A DNA stretch of 64,000 bases from Hyphomicrobiales bacterium (GTDB lineage Bacteria > Pseudomonadota > Alphaproteobacteria > Rhizobiales > Rhizobiaceae): the NCBI GenBank assembly GCA_900467745.1, contig UBQW01000024.1:35149-99148 (forward strand), written 5' to 3'. Positions 46,134 to 55,422 of this stretch are shown piece after piece. Positions within the stretch are counted from its first letter, which is position 1; every line of letters begins with the position of its first letter. The position numbers and the translations under genes are program-made. The notes under the pieces were generated by a model that was not told the DNA's origin, searched no databases, and saw only the letters and a program-made list of their open reading frames with translations.

Positions 46134-46889
46134 ATGAAAGATCAAGCTTCTGTCATCAGGGAAACGGACGAAGAGGCGCGCAAGCTGGCGCGCACTCTTC
46201 TCCGCTCCGCCCGCTACGCCGCCATCGCGGTCCTCGACCCGAACACCGGCTTCCCCTTCGCCAGCCGCGTGCTTCTCGGCACCGATTTCGATGGCGTTCC
46301 CGTCATCCTCGTCTCCGGTCTTTCGGCGCACACCCGCGCGCTCGACGCCGATCCGCGCGCCTCGCTTCTGACCGGCGAGCCCGGCAAAGGCGACCCGCTG
46401 GCCTATGCGCGGCTGACGACTCAGTGCCGCGCGGCAGCCGTCGAGCGCGACAGCACCGCCCACACACGCATTCGTGACCGTTTTCTGGCCCGCCACTCGA
46501 AGGCGAAACTCTACGTCGATTTCCCGGATTTCAGGTTTTTCCGGCTGATTCCCGAGAGCGCAAGCCTCAATGGCGGCTTCGGCCGCGCCTACATTTTGGG
46601 CGGAGACGAGCTCATGATCCGCTCCGACGCCAACGAAGAGCTTGCGGAAAGCGCTGCCGAGGTAGTGCAAGATTTGCTAGCCCTGGAGCCGGATTTGGCA
46701 AGGAAAACAGCGATCGCGCATAAAGCCCGTACGGGCACCAAATGGGCTATTTGTGGAGTCGATTGCGCCGGTTTTGATGTGATTTCGGGCGATTTGCTGG
46801 TGCGACACGAGTTTGACACACCTATCAGCAGCCGCGTTGAACTTTATTCACATATATCTAACATGAAATACTCAATACCTGAAATTTAG
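46134..46889 (+). CDS. HugZ/PPOX-family haem-utilisation-like protein
   Basis: This 251-residue protein starts 32 bases after choV (a GTG six bases upstream is possible). The N-terminal 150 residues are a PPOX split barrel (ARTLLRSARYAAIAVLDPNTGFPFASRVLLGT; FPDFRFFRLIPESASLNGGFGRAYIL). The C-terminal DUF2470-like part is present, but I do not see the usual HMNxDH motif, and its DNA becomes AT-richer toward the stop. FMN or haem binding is possible; the function is uncertain. Its stop codon overlaps the candidate NolR site. Confidence 0.82.
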   Translation: MKDQASVIRETDEEARKLARTLLRSARYAAIAVLDPNTGFPFASRVLLGTDFDGVPVILVSGLSAHTRALDADPRASLLTGEPGKGDPLAYARLTTQCRAAAVERDSTAHTRIRDRFLARHSKAKLYVDFPDFRFFRLIPESASLNGGFGRAYILGGDELMIRSDANEELAESAAEVVQDLLALEPDLARKTAIAHKARTGTKWAICGVDCAGFDVISGDLLVRHEFDTPISSRVELYSHISNMKYSIPEI

Positions 46890-46900
46890 CTATATACAAT
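46885..46900. promoter_or_regulatory. Candidate NolR autoregulatory site
   Basis: TTTAG-CTATATACA-AT fits the reported NolR binding pattern (A/T)TTAG-N9-A(T/A). It overlaps the stop of the HugZ-like gene and lies about 83 bases upstream of nolR. Confidence 0.4.
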
Positions 46901-46982
46901 CTTGAACCCCTCTTGCTAGTTTTCACCGTCGGCAATTTCAGGCAGACGTATTTTTGAATTCCGTTTCCATGGGAAGATGATT

Positions 46983-47300
46983 ATGGACACAATTGATTTG
47001 ACCGCTCACGCGAATGTTGCCGCCGCACTGTTGTCCGCAATGGCAAATCCCAAGCGACTTCTGATCCTCTGTAATCTCGTCAAGGGTGAGATCCCTGTTG
47101 GCGCGCTGGCCACCGAAGTCGGCCTCAGCCAGTCGGCGCTGTCGCAGCACCTCTCCAAGCTGCGCGCCCAGAAGCTGGTCAAGACCCGCCGCGACGCACA
47201 GACGATCTACTATTCCAGCACGTCCGATCAGGTCATTCGCATTCTCGAGACCCTGACGCAGATCTACGCCGAACCCGTCCGCGCCAAGTCCGCGGCCTGA
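46983..47300 (+). CDS. nolR: ArsR/SmtB-type regulator, NolR homologue
   Basis: This 105-residue winged-helix protein is close to Sinorhizobium NolR: SAMANPKRLLIL, VGLSQSALSQHLSKLRAQ and TRRDAQTIYYSS are nearly identical as I recall them. NolR represses nodulation and other genes in rhizobia. The second of two ATGs (spacing 6 from GGGAAG) was chosen. There are no metal-binding ArsR motifs (ELCVCD). It is monocistronic, closed by a strong terminator. Confidence 0.85.
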   Translation: MDTIDLTAHANVAAALLSAMANPKRLLILCNLVKGEIPVGALATEVGLSQSALSQHLSKLRAQKLVKTRRDAQTIYYSSTSDQVIRILETLTQIYAEPVRAKSAA

Positions 47301-47729
47301 TATTCCCCATCACATCGTTTCCGGTCGTTTCTTTATGGAGCGGCTGATTATTTTTAGCACCATTTGATATTGATGGATCGGCGACCTTTGGTCTGCCGAT
47401 CCTTTTTTGTGCGCTCAAGTCCGAGACACGCGACTGCGCCGCCGCAACGGCTCCAAAATCGCGAAAACTTGATCCAACTCTGCCAAAACCGGCGTGATTT
47501 TTGCCAATCATGGCAAAAACCGGCTGCGTTTCTTTATCTTCTTGCGCATTCACGTCGAAATTCCTAATAAACTTGCCATGCGTCCTTCGAGCCAAACATG
47601 GCCGATTGGCGCGTTTGCCGCGCGCAGTCCGTCGTCTTTGGCGCATCCGGAAATGGATGTTTGTACGGCCTGGATTGATCGCAGCGGCAGGACAGTCGCG
47701 GGTCGAAGACCCATCCAAGGAGAGACAAA
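47301..47729. other. 429-base gap between nolR and the ABC binding-protein gene
   Basis: The gap holds the nolR terminator (47375-47408), a perfect inverted repeat TTTTTGCCA-ATCA-TGGCAAAAA (47498-47519) near a second GCCAAAACCGGC (47482-47493), and the leader of the binding-protein gene. No small protein of recognisable type was seen. Confidence 0.6.
47375..47408 (+). terminator. Terminator of nolR
   Basis: GGATCGGC pairs with GCCGATCC. The inner GACC/GGTC extends the stem around a TTT loop, and six Ts follow. Confidence 0.9.
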
Positions 47730-48833
47730 ATGACCCTGAAGACCCTGACGGCGGCGCTGGTTGCCTCCATCTCTTTCGCGCCGCTGGCGCATGCCGACAT
47801 CACCATCGGCCTGATCGCACCGCTGACCGGCCCGGTTGCCGCTTACGGCGACCAGGTGAAGAACGGCGCCCAGACCGCCGTTGACGAAATCAACAAGGCC
47901 GGCGGCATCCTCGGCGAGAAGGTCGTGCTGAAGACCGCTGACGACGCCGGCGAGCCCAAGCAGGGCGTTTCGGCCGCCAACCAGCTCGTCGGCGACGGCA
48001 TCCGCTTCGTCGTCGGCCCGGTCACCTCGGGCGTCGCCATCCCGGCCTCCGACGTTTTCGCTGAAAACGGCGTGCTGATGGTCACCCCGACCGCGACCGC
48101 CCCTGACCTGACGAAGCGTGGCCTCGCAAACGTTCTGCGCACCTGCGGTCGCGACGACCAGCAGGCCGAAGTTGCCGCCAACTACGTCCTGAAGAACTTC
48201 AAGGACAAGCGCATCGCCATCATCAACGACAAGGGCGCTTACGGTAAGGGTCTCGCCGACAACTTCAAGGCGACGATCAACGCCGGCGGCATCAAGGAAG
48301 TCCTCGACGACGCGCTCTCACCCGGCGACAAGGATTTCAGCGCGCTCACCACGCGTCTCAAGGCCGAGAAGGTCGACGTCGTCTATTTCGGCGGCTACCA
48401 CCCGGAAGGCGGCCTGCTCGCTCGCCAGCTGCATGACCTGCAGGTCAATGCCGTGATCATCGGCGGCGACGGCCTGTCGAACACCGAGTTCTGGAACATC
48501 GGCACGGATGCTGCCGCCGGCACCATCTTCACCAACGCCGTCGACGCCACCAAGAGCCCCGACTCCAAGGCCGCCGCCGACGCGCTGAAGGCCAAGGGCA
48601 TCCCGGCCGAAGCCTTCACGCTGAATGCCTACGCCGCCGTCGAAGTCATCAAGGCCGGCATCGAGAAGGCGAAAAGTGCTGAAGATTCCGAAGCCGTCGC
48701 AACGGCGCTGAAGGCCGGCGAGCCGATCTCGACCGCCATCGGCAAGCTCACCTACGGCGAAACCGGCGACCTGACCTCGCAGAGCTTCTCCCTCTACAAG
48801 TGGGAAGACGGCAAGATCGTCTCCGCCGAGTAA
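47730..48833 (+). CDS. Branched-chain amino-acid ABC transporter binding protein
   Basis: This 367-residue LivK/LivJ-type protein has a signal peptide ([13 protein letters not shown]) after AAGGAGAG. The family start [34 protein letters not shown] and [21 protein letters not shown] segment ([14 protein letters not shown]) are clear. It delivers branched-chain or related amino acids to an ABC permease encoded elsewhere. It stands alone, closed by a terminator 28 bases after the stop, like many orphan binding proteins in rhizobia. Confidence 0.93.
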   Translation: MTLKTLTAALVASISFAPLAHADITIGLIAPLTGPVAAYGDQVKNGAQTAVDEINKAGGILGEKVVLKTADDAGEPKQGVSAANQLVGDGIRFVVGPVTSGVAIPASDVFAENGVLMVTPTATAPDLTKRGLANVLRTCGRDDQQAEVAANYVLKNFKDKRIAIINDKGAYGKGLADNFKATINAGGIKEVLDDALSPGDKDFSALTTRLKAEKVDVVYFGGYHPEGGLLARQLHDLQVNAVIIGGDGLSNTEFWNIGTDAAAGTIFTNAVDATKSPDSKAAADALKAKGIPAEAFTLNAYAAVEVIKAGIEKAKSAEDSEAVATALKAGEPISTAIGKLTYGETGDLTSQSFSLYKWEDGKIVSAE

Positions 48834-48861
48834 TTCGGCTCGCCTTTGCGATCAAATACAG

Positions 48862-48894
48862 ACCGGGCGCCCTCGCGGGCGCCCGGTTTTCGTT
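48862..48894 (+). terminator. Terminator of the amino-acid binding-protein gene
   Basis: A perfect 11-bp GC-rich stem (ACCGGGCGCCC with GGGCGCCCGGT, loop TCGC) is followed by TTTTCGTTT. Confidence 0.92.
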
Positions 48895-48935
48895 TGCGGA
48901 TCCTTCGAAATGGCTTTCGCCGCAGCCGGCCTTGA

Positions 48936-49943
48936 TCAAGCCTGGAAGAATTTCAGGAGATCGGCGTTGATGATATCGGCATGCGTGGTTGCCATGCCGT
49001 GCGGCAGGCCGTCATAGGTCTTCAGCGTGCCGTTCTTCAAAAGCTTGGCGGCAAGCAGCGCCGAATCGGCGATCGGCACGATCTGGTCGTCCGTGCCATG
49101 CATGACGAGAACCGGAACCTTGATCTTCTTGAGATCGTCGGTGAAATCGGTCTCGGAAAACACCTCGACGCAATCATACTGATCCTTGGCGCTGCCCATC
49201 ATCCCCTGCCGCCACCAATTGTCGATCACGCCCTGCGAGACCTTGGCGCCCGGCCGGTTGAAGCCGTAGAACGGGCCTTCGGGGATGTCGCGATAGAATT
49301 GCGCGCGGTTGGCGGCAATGGACGTGCGGAAGCCATCGAACACTTCAAGCGGCAGGCCGCCCGGGTTCTTGTCGGACTTCAGCATGACAGGCGGGATCGC
49401 GCCGATCAGTACCGCCTTGGCAATCCGGCCCCGGCTCTCGTAGTTGCCGACATAACGCGTGACTTCGCCGCCACCCGTCGAGTGGCCCACATGGATGGCA
49501 TTCTTGAGATCCAGATGTTCGGCGAGCTCGGCGACATCGGCCGCATAGGTATCCATGTCGTTGCCATGGCCCGGCTGGCTGGAGCGACCGTGGCCGCGAC
49601 GGTCATGGGCGATCACGCGGTAGCCCTTGCCGAGGAAGTAGAGCATCTGCGCATCCCAGTCGTCGGCGCTGAGCGGCCAGCCGTGATGGAACACGATCGG
49701 CTGACCTGTGCCCCAGTCCTTGTAGAAGATCTGCGTGCCGTCCTTGGTGGTGATGTAGCTGCTGGTCATGGCTTTTTTGTCCTTAGCTGTCGAATGAGCG
49801 GTCTTCTGGTTGGCGGCTGCGGAATGCTTGTGGCTCGCGGCTTCAGCCGAATTGGTGAAGGAGGCGGCAGCGGCCGTCGCGACGAGGCCGAGCCCTGCGA
49901 CCATAACATGCCGTCTTGAGGCATTTTCGATGTCGTCAGTCAT
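48936..49943 (-). CDS. Tat-exported alpha/beta hydrolase (haloperoxidase-like)
   Basis: This 335-residue protein has Arg10-Arg11 in [10 protein letters not shown] followed by a hydrophobic stretch to NSAEA, a Tat-like signal. The mature part is a cofactor-free haloperoxidase/esterase fold with [12 protein letters not shown] (oxyanion), nucleophile GHSTGGG, acid in HGTDDQIVP, and His in GLPHGM. The third of three closely spaced ATGs was chosen because GGAG lies 6 bases before it. It is divergent from an OhrR-type regulator, so it is probably induced by organic peroxides or similar oxidants. Confidence 0.9.
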   Translation of the reverse strand: MTDDIENASRRHVMVAGLGLVATAAAASFTNSAEAASHKHSAAANQKTAHSTAKDKKAMTSSYITTKDGTQIFYKDWGTGQPIVFHHGWPLSADDWDAQMLYFLGKGYRVIAHDRRGHGRSSQPGHGNDMDTYAADVAELAEHLDLKNAIHVGHSTGGGEVTRYVGNYESRGRIAKAVLIGAIPPVMLKSDKNPGGLPLEVFDGFRTSIAANRAQFYRDIPEGPFYGFNRPGAKVSQGVIDNWWRQGMMGSAKDQYDCVEVFSETDFTDDLKKIKVPVLVMHGTDDQIVPIADSALLAAKLLKNGTLKTYDGLPHGMATTHADIINADLLKFFQA

Positions 49944-49961
49944 GTTCATCTCCATTTGTTT

Positions 49962-49984
49962 TCGCGATAATCGATATCGCGATA
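49962..49984. promoter_or_regulatory. Palindromic operator site 1 (TATCGCGATA)
   Basis: TATCGCGATA is a perfect 10-bp palindrome at 49975-49984. Together with TCGCGATA at 49962-49969 it makes a larger inverted repeat. It begins 19 bases upstream of the hydrolase start and so could block its transcription. Confidence 0.6.
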
Positions 49985-50028
49985 CACATATTCATAACAC
50001 CTGAGATTTTCCTGTCTACGAAAAAGAT

Positions 50029-50060
50029 TATCGCGATATCATTTTTATGATAGTGATATC
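50029..50060. promoter_or_regulatory. Palindromic operator site 2 (TATCGCGATA)
   Basis: A second perfect TATCGCGATA lies at 50029-50038, its centre 54 bases (about five helical turns) from site 1. It merges into a further inverted repeat, GATATCA...TGATATC (50035-50060). It precedes the regulator start by about 47 bases. It is probably bound by the OhrR-type regulator. Confidence 0.6.
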
Positions 50061-50084
50061 CGCACAGACAGATGGAGCCTCGGC

Positions 50085-50561
50085 ATGACCGACCAGATAC
50101 ACGCCTCCCATAAGCCCCCCGCCTCCGGCACCACCACTCCGCCGCTGGATGACCAGCTGTGCTTTTCGCTCTATGCGGCAAGCCTCGCCATCAACCGCAC
50201 CTACAAGCCGATGCTGGACGAGATGGGGATCACCTATCCCCAATATCTGGTGTTGAATGTACTGGGCGAGCAGGACGGCGCCACGATCGGCGCCATCGCC
50301 GACCGGCTGTCGCTGGAATCGAGCACCATCACCCCGCCGGTGAAGCGGCTGGAGCAGGCAGGCCTCCTCGAGCGTCGCCGCTCGACGCTCGACGAGCGCC
50401 AGGTGAACGTCTTCCTGACATCAGCGGGCCGCGACATGCTCGCCCGCAGCAAATGCCTGGGCGACACGCTGCTCAGCCGCTCCGGCATGACCTTGACCGA
50501 GATCGAAGCCTTGAACCAGCAGATCCACACGCTGATCGGCGCCCTCGGCAAGACTGAATAG
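50085..50561 (+). CDS. OhrR-type MarR regulator
   Basis: This 158-residue protein matches OhrR in its peroxide-sensing N-terminal region (LDDQLCFSLYAASLAINRTYKPML, reactive Cys26) and TYPQYLVLNVL. It also matches in the winged helix (SLESSTITPPVKRLEQAGLLERRRSTLDERQVNVFLT). OhrR proteins release DNA when Cys is oxidised by organic hydroperoxides and normally control ohr. Here the divergent partner is an exported alpha/beta hydrolase, and no ohr gene is in the window. Two TATCGCGATA palindromes lie between the genes. Confidence 0.9.
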   Translation: MTDQIHASHKPPASGTTTPPLDDQLCFSLYAASLAINRTYKPMLDEMGITYPQYLVLNVLGEQDGATIGAIADRLSLESSTITPPVKRLEQAGLLERRRSTLDERQVNVFLTSAGRDMLARSKCLGDTLLSRSGMTLTEIEALNQQIHTLIGALGKTE

Positions 50562-50696
50562 ACACAACCCTGACCGCCGCCCGGAACGGGGCTCCCCTGC
50601 GACGGCATGGACGAGGACAAGACCGATCCGCGCCTTCCCATGCAGCGCCCGCCTCTCTAGAGTGGCCGCCAACACAAAACCGAACCAGAGAGTACC

Positions 50697-52394
50697 ATGA
50701 CCGAAAGACTAGAACGCCTCATCGACCAGGGAACCGGCCGTGAACCGGCCGATATCGTGCTCAAGGGCGGGCGGTTCTTCGATCTGGTGACGGGCGAACT
50801 GGTACAATCCGACATCGCCATCTCGGGCGACACCATCGTCGGCACCTGCGGCGGTTACAACGGCAAGACCGAGATCGACATATCCGGCAAGATCGTCGTC
50901 CCCGGCTTCATCGACACGCATCTCCACATCGAAAGCTCGCTCGTCACCCCCCATGAGTTCGATCGCTGCGTGCTCCCCTATGGCGTCACCACCGTGATCT
51001 GCGACCCGCACGAGATCGCCAACGTGCTCGGCGAAGAAGGCATCCGCTACTTCCTGGAGTCTGCCGAACAAACCATCATGGACATCCGAGTCCAGCTCTC
51101 CTCCTGCGTCCCCGCCACGCATCTGGAAACATCCGGCGCCGACCTGCCGATCGAAAAGCTCCTGCCCTTCCGCGACCACGAGAAGGTCATCGGGCTTGCC
51201 GAATTCATGAATTTCCCCGGCGTGATCCACAAGGATCCCGTCTGCATGGCCAAGCTCGCTGCATTCCAAGGCGACCACATCGACGGCCACGCCCCGCTTC
51301 TCTCGGGCAATGATCTCAACGGCTATCTCGCAGCCGGCATCCGCACCGAGCATGAATGCACGAGCGCCGAAGAGGCGCTGGAGAAAATCCGCAAGGGCAT
51401 GCACATCCTCGTGCGTGAAGGCTCGGTCTCCAAGGACCTGATGGCGCTGATATCAATCATCACCGAACGCCTGTCGCCGCACCTGGCGCTTTGCACCGAC
51501 GACCGCAACCCGCTCGATATCGCCGAACAGGGCCATCTCGACTACATGATCCGCACCGCGATCAAAAACGGCGTCGAACCGCTCGCCATCTACCGCGCCG
51601 CCTCGATCTCCGCCGCCCGCGCCTTTGGCCTGCGCGACCGCGGCCTCGTCGCCCCCGGCTGGCGCGCCGATCTCGCGATCCTCGACAGCCTGGAAAACTG
51701 CAAAGCCGAAATGGTCTTCTCCGCCGGCCGCAAGGTCACCTCGGAGCTGTTCGAAACCCGCAAGCCCATCGCCCCCGTCGGCCTCGACAGCGTCAAGGCT
51801 CGAACGGTCAACGCCGCACATTTCGGCGTGCCGGTCGCCGACGGCGAAACACCAGTCATCGGCGTCATGCCGGGCAAGATCATCACCGAACACCGCCGCT
51901 ACCGCCTGCCGGTCAAGGGCAACCAGACGGCCGTCGATCTCGACAACGACATCATCAAGGTCGCCGTCATCGAGCGCCACGGCAAGAACGGCAACCACGC
52001 CAACGGCTTCGTCCAGGGCTTCGGCCTGAAGAAGGGCGCGATCGCCTCCACCGTCGGCCATGACAGCCACAACATCTGCGTCGTCGGCGTCTCGGAAGAC
52101 GACATGGCCATGGCCGCCAACCGGCTCGGCGAAATCAAGGGCGGCTTCGTCGTCGTCGAGGACGGCAAGGTCACCGGCGAGATCCCCCTGCCGCTCGCCG
52201 GCCTGATGAGCCTCGAACCCTACGAGACCGTCCGCGACACGCTGCACGACCTGCGAAAAGCAGCCTACGCCCTTGGCACGACCCTAGAAGAACCCTTCCT
52301 CCAGGTCGCCTTCCTGCCGCTGCCTGTTATCCCGCATCTGAAGATATCGGACAGGGGCATGGTGGATGTCGATCGGTTCAAGCTGATCGGGTGA
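50697..52394 (+). CDS. ade: Adenine deaminase
   Basis: This 565-residue amidohydrolase converts adenine to hypoxanthine. The metal site HLHIESS (about 80-86), [24 protein letters not shown] and [10 protein letters not shown] are diagnostic. The C-terminal part ([24 protein letters not shown]) is the adenine-deaminase-specific domain. It starts after AGAGAGTACC. No purine riboswitch was recognised in the 135-base leader. The length is normal. Confidence 0.96.
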   Translation: MTERLERLIDQGTGREPADIVLKGGRFFDLVTGELVQSDIAISGDTIVGTCGGYNGKTEIDISGKIVVPGFIDTHLHIESSLVTPHEFDRCVLPYGVTTVICDPHEIANVLGEEGIRYFLESAEQTIMDIRVQLSSCVPATHLETSGADLPIEKLLPFRDHEKVIGLAEFMNFPGVIHKDPVCMAKLAAFQGDHIDGHAPLLSGNDLNGYLAAGIRTEHECTSAEEALEKIRKGMHILVREGSVSKDLMALISIITERLSPHLALCTDDRNPLDIAEQGHLDYMIRTAIKNGVEPLAIYRAASISAARAFGLRDRGLVAPGWRADLAILDSLENCKAEMVFSAGRKVTSELFETRKPIAPVGLDSVKARTVNAAHFGVPVADGETPVIGVMPGKIITEHRRYRLPVKGNQTAVDLDNDIIKVAVIERHGKNGNHANGFVQGFGLKKGAIASTVGHDSHNICVVGVSEDDMAMAANRLGEIKGGFVVVEDGKVTGEIPLPLAGLMSLEPYETVRDTLHDLRKAAYALGTTLEEPFLQVAFLPLPVIPHLKISDRGMVDVDRFKLIG

Positions 52395-52440
52395 AGTCGG
52401 CTTGGCGACCGTCACTTCAATCGCGTAACTCAAGATCTCA

Positions 52441-52623
52441 CTAAGTCCGACAGCCGACGGTGTTGTCGCTCGCGCGTTTGGCGCGCAGGACAACGTCAGG
52501 GGCCGACGCGATTAAGGCTGCATCGCCCGTCTTCAGCACTTCGTCGAGATAGGTTTCGATGGCCTCATCGGAATCGAGCATTTCCGCCAGATCGAAATCG
52601 AATATTGCTTCAGTGACCGCCAT
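52441..52623 (-). pseudogene. Remnant of an addiction-module antitoxin
   Basis: This 60-codon ORF begins MAVTEAIFDFDLAEMLDSDE, with AIETYLDEVLKTGDAALIASA after it, closely resembling the N-terminus of HigA-like addiction-module antidote proteins (about 95-100 residues). After VVLRAK the sequence loses similarity and stops, so the helix-turn-helix is missing. No partner toxin frame was found beside it. It is probably a decayed gene, though a short intact protein cannot be excluded. Confidence 0.55.
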
Positions 52624-52633
52624 CGCTTCGCTC

Positions 52634-54319
52634 CTACGTTGTCACCCGCGCGCAGAACCCTTCCAGCGCGCCGAGCACCACCTTGCCGCCGTCAACCGCT
52701 CCAACCGCCCCCGGCATCTCCAGCCGCTCGCCAAGCACCATCCCCGCAGGCAAGCCGAACGACGCCGGCTCCCGTGTCATGTTGAACACGAACAGCAACG
52801 TCTCGCCCTCTTTCTTCCGCGTAAACACCAGCAAATCCTGGTTGGTATCGAGGAAGGTCATCGCCCCGTCGATCAGCGCCGGATGCTTTTTGCGGAAGGC
52901 CAGCGTGTCGCGGTAGTGGGTGAGCACCGAGTCCGCATCGCCCTCCTGCACATCGACCGAGAGCGCTGCCTGCTCATAGGGCACCGGCAGCCAGGATTTT
53001 TCGGCCGTCGTGAAGCCGGCATGCGCCTTGGCTGCTTCCCAGGGCATCGGCGTGCGGCATCCGTCGCGGCCCTTGAAGGCCGGCCAGAAGCGGATGCCGT
53101 AGGGGTCGCGCAGATCCTCGAAGGCGAGATCGGCTTCCGGCAGGCCAAGCTCCTCGCCCTGGTAGAGGCAGATCGAGCCGCGCAGCGCCGCAAGCACCGA
53201 GATCGCCAGCTTGGCGACGACAGGCCGCTCCTCCACCGTCTTGGCGAAGCGGCTGAGATGGCGGTTGACGTCGTGGTTGGAGAAGGCCCAGCAGACCCAG
53301 CCATCGGCCACGGATTTCTGGAAGGCATCGACGCAGTTGCGGATATGGGCGGCGCTGAATTCCGGCCCCAGGAGATCGAAAGTGTAGCACATGTGCAGCT
53401 TGTCGCCGCCCGTCGTATAGGCCGCCACCGTCTTCAGCGAGCGCGCCCCGTCCCCCACTTCGCCGACCGTCGTGCGCCCCTCATAGCGGTCGAGCAACGC
53501 GCGAAAACGCTGCAGGAAGCCGATATTTTCGGGCTGCGTCTTGTCGTAGAGATGGTTCTGCATGCCGTAGGGGTTGGTATCCGGCGCATCCAGTCCGCCA
53601 TCGCTGGTATCGGGCTCGTGCGGAGGGTTGTCGCGCAACAGCTTGTCACAGAAGTAATAGTTGACGGTATCCAGCCGGAAGCCGTCGACACCGCGGTCGA
53701 GCCAGAATTTCACCGTCTTCAGAAGCGCGTCCTGCACATCCGCGTTGTGGAAGTTGAGATCCGGCTGCGAGGTGAGGAAGTTGTGCTGGTAATATTGCCG
53801 GCGCACGCCGTCCCATTCCCAGCCCGGCCCGCCGAAGATCGACAACCAGTTGTTCGGCGCCGTCCCATCCGGCTTCGGATCGGCCCAGACATACCAGTCC
53901 GCCTTGTCGTTGGTGCGGCTGGAGCGGCTTTCGACGAACCACGGGTGCACATCGGCCGTGTGCGAGATCACCTGGTCGATGATCACCTTCAGACCCAGCG
54001 CATGCGCGGCCACCATCATCTCGTCGAAATCGGCGATCGTGCCGAAAATCGGGTCGACGTCGCAATAATCGGAGACATCGTAGCCCATGTCGGCCATCGG
54101 CGACTTGAAGAAGGGCGAAAGCCAGATCGCGTCGACGCCAAGGCTGGCGATATAGGGCAGACGCCTGGTGATCCCCTTGAGATCGCCGAGCCCGTCGCCA
54201 TTCGTATCCTGAAACGATCTCGGATAGACCTGATAGACAACAGCACCCCGCCACCAGTCCGCATTCCCGCCCGTCCGAACCACCATCTGTCGCCGATCCC
54301 TACCGTTGTTCCTGTCCAT
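52634..54319 (-). CDS. Alpha-glucosidase (GH13)
   Basis: This 561-residue GH13 enzyme has its nucleophile at Asp217 (DGFRLDTVNYYF), acid/base Glu287 (TVGEVGD) and transition-state Asp350 (FSNHDVNR). The first conserved region is VIIDQVISH near 112-120. Features such as VVYQVYPRSFQDTNGDGLGDLKGI fit oligo-1,6/alpha-glucosidases of the AglA type. There is no signal peptide, so it acts on imported alpha-glucosides such as sucrose or trehalose. No alpha-glucoside transporter is adjacent. Confidence 0.93.
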   Translation of the reverse strand: MDRNNGRDRRQMVVRTGGNADWWRGAVVYQVYPRSFQDTNGDGLGDLKGITRRLPYIASLGVDAIWLSPFFKSPMADMGYDVSDYCDVDPIFGTIADFDEMMVAAHALGLKVIIDQVISHTADVHPWFVESRSSRTNDKADWYVWADPKPDGTAPNNWLSIFGGPGWEWDGVRRQYYQHNFLTSQPDLNFHNADVQDALLKTVKFWLDRGVDGFRLDTVNYYFCDKLLRDNPPHEPDTSDGGLDAPDTNPYGMQNHLYDKTQPENIGFLQRFRALLDRYEGRTTVGEVGDGARSLKTVAAYTTGGDKLHMCYTFDLLGPEFSAAHIRNCVDAFQKSVADGWVCWAFSNHDVNRHLSRFAKTVEERPVVAKLAISVLAALRGSICLYQGEELGLPEADLAFEDLRDPYGIRFWPAFKGRDGCRTPMPWEAAKAHAGFTTAEKSWLPVPYEQAALSVDVQEGDADSVLTHYRDTLAFRKKHPALIDGAMTFLDTNQDLLVFTRKKEGETLLFVFNMTREPASFGLPAGMVLGERLEMPGAVGAVDGGKVVLGALEGFCARVTT

Positions 54320-54504
54320 CCGAGACTAAAGCGCAGAAAGTAAAAGACAACCGCGCTCACGTCTTTTTGCGCGCCAGTTGCAAAGACACCGGCCAGCCCG
54401 CCGGCATCAAGCGAGCCGCACATCGCGATATCCGGCCAATCCGCGCTTGTCAGCGCCGCGCGCGGCGCGTATCAGCGAACACGCAACATCTGGGGAGGCT
54501 AGCA

Positions 54505-55416
54505 GTGGGCGGACGTTTTCTATCGATCGGTGAGTGCATGGTGGAGCTGTCGCAGGCCGGCGCCGGGTTGCTGCGCAAGGGCTTTGCCGGCGATACGCTG
54601 AACACCGCCTGGTATGCCCGCGCCTGCCTTGATCAAGACTGGTCGGTCGATTACTGCACCGCGCTCGGCGACGACGCCATGTCCGACGAGATGGTCGCCT
54701 TCTTCAAAGAGGCCGGCATCGGCACGGAGAGCATCCGCCGCATCAAGGGCAAAGCGCCCGGCCTCTACATGATCAGCCTGAAGGACGGCGAACGCTCCTT
54801 CAGCTACTGGCGCGACAACTCCGCCGCCCGCCAGCTCGCCGCCGATCCAGACTTTCTGCGCCAGGCGATCGAAGGCGCCGACGTCGTCTACTTCTCCGGC
54901 ATCACGCTCGCCATCCTCTCGCGCGACGACGCCGACACGCTGCTGTCGGAAGCACGCCGCGCCAAGGCCTCCGGCAAGCTCGTCGCCTTCGACCCCAACA
55001 TCCGCCCGCGCCTGTGGTCGGGCTATGACGAGATGCACGCGACCATCAGCGAAGGCGCGCGCGCAGCATCGATGGTGCTGCCGAGCTTCGAGGACGAGGC
55101 CCTGCACTTCGGCGACGTCTCGATCGAGGCGACCATCCACCGCTACCGCGCGCTGGGCGTCCGCGACGTCGTCGTCAAGAATGGCGCCGACGGCATAACG
55201 CTCGATTTCGACGGCGAAGAGACCTTCGTGCCCTCGCAGCGGGTCGAGCAGGTTGTCGACACGACAAGCGCCGGCGACAGCTTCAACGGCGCCTTCATCG
55301 CCCACTACCTGGAAACAAAGGACGCCCCCGCATCCGCCCGCTTCGCCGCCAAGGTCGCGGCCCGGGTTGTCAGCGAGCATGGGGCGCTGGTGGCGAAGGA
55401 TAAGCTTGGGGTTTGA
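54505..55416 (+). CDS. kdgK: 2-dehydro-3-deoxygluconokinase (PfkB family)
   Basis: This 303-residue sugar kinase starts at GTG after GGGGAGG. PfkB signatures are visible: the N-terminal FAGDTLNTAWYARAC and the C-terminal catalytic DTTSAGDSFNGAF. GKAPGLYMISLKDGERSFSYWRDNSAAR is typical of KDG kinases, which phosphorylate 2-keto-3-deoxygluconate. A closely related fructokinase-like specificity is possible. It is divergent from the alpha-glucosidase (185-base gap), which suggests but does not prove joint sugar use. Confidence 0.82.
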   Translation: MGGRFLSIGECMVELSQAGAGLLRKGFAGDTLNTAWYARACLDQDWSVDYCTALGDDAMSDEMVAFFKEAGIGTESIRRIKGKAPGLYMISLKDGERSFSYWRDNSAARQLAADPDFLRQAIEGADVVYFSGITLAILSRDDADTLLSEARRAKASGKLVAFDPNIRPRLWSGYDEMHATISEGARAASMVLPSFEDEALHFGDVSIEATIHRYRALGVRDVVVKNGADGITLDFDGEETFVPSQRVEQVVDTTSAGDSFNGAFIAHYLETKDAPASARFAAKVAARVVSEHGALVAKDKLGV

Positions 55417-55422
55417 GTGGGG

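Noticed and set aside
50562..50696. A purine riboswitch in the adenine deaminase leader
   Set aside because: The leader is GC-rich and lacks the conserved purine-aptamer loop sequences.
52559..54343. A 594-codon open frame opposite the alpha-glucosidase
   Set aside because: The opposite strand encodes an enzyme with all catalytic residues; this frame has no domain or plausible start signal.
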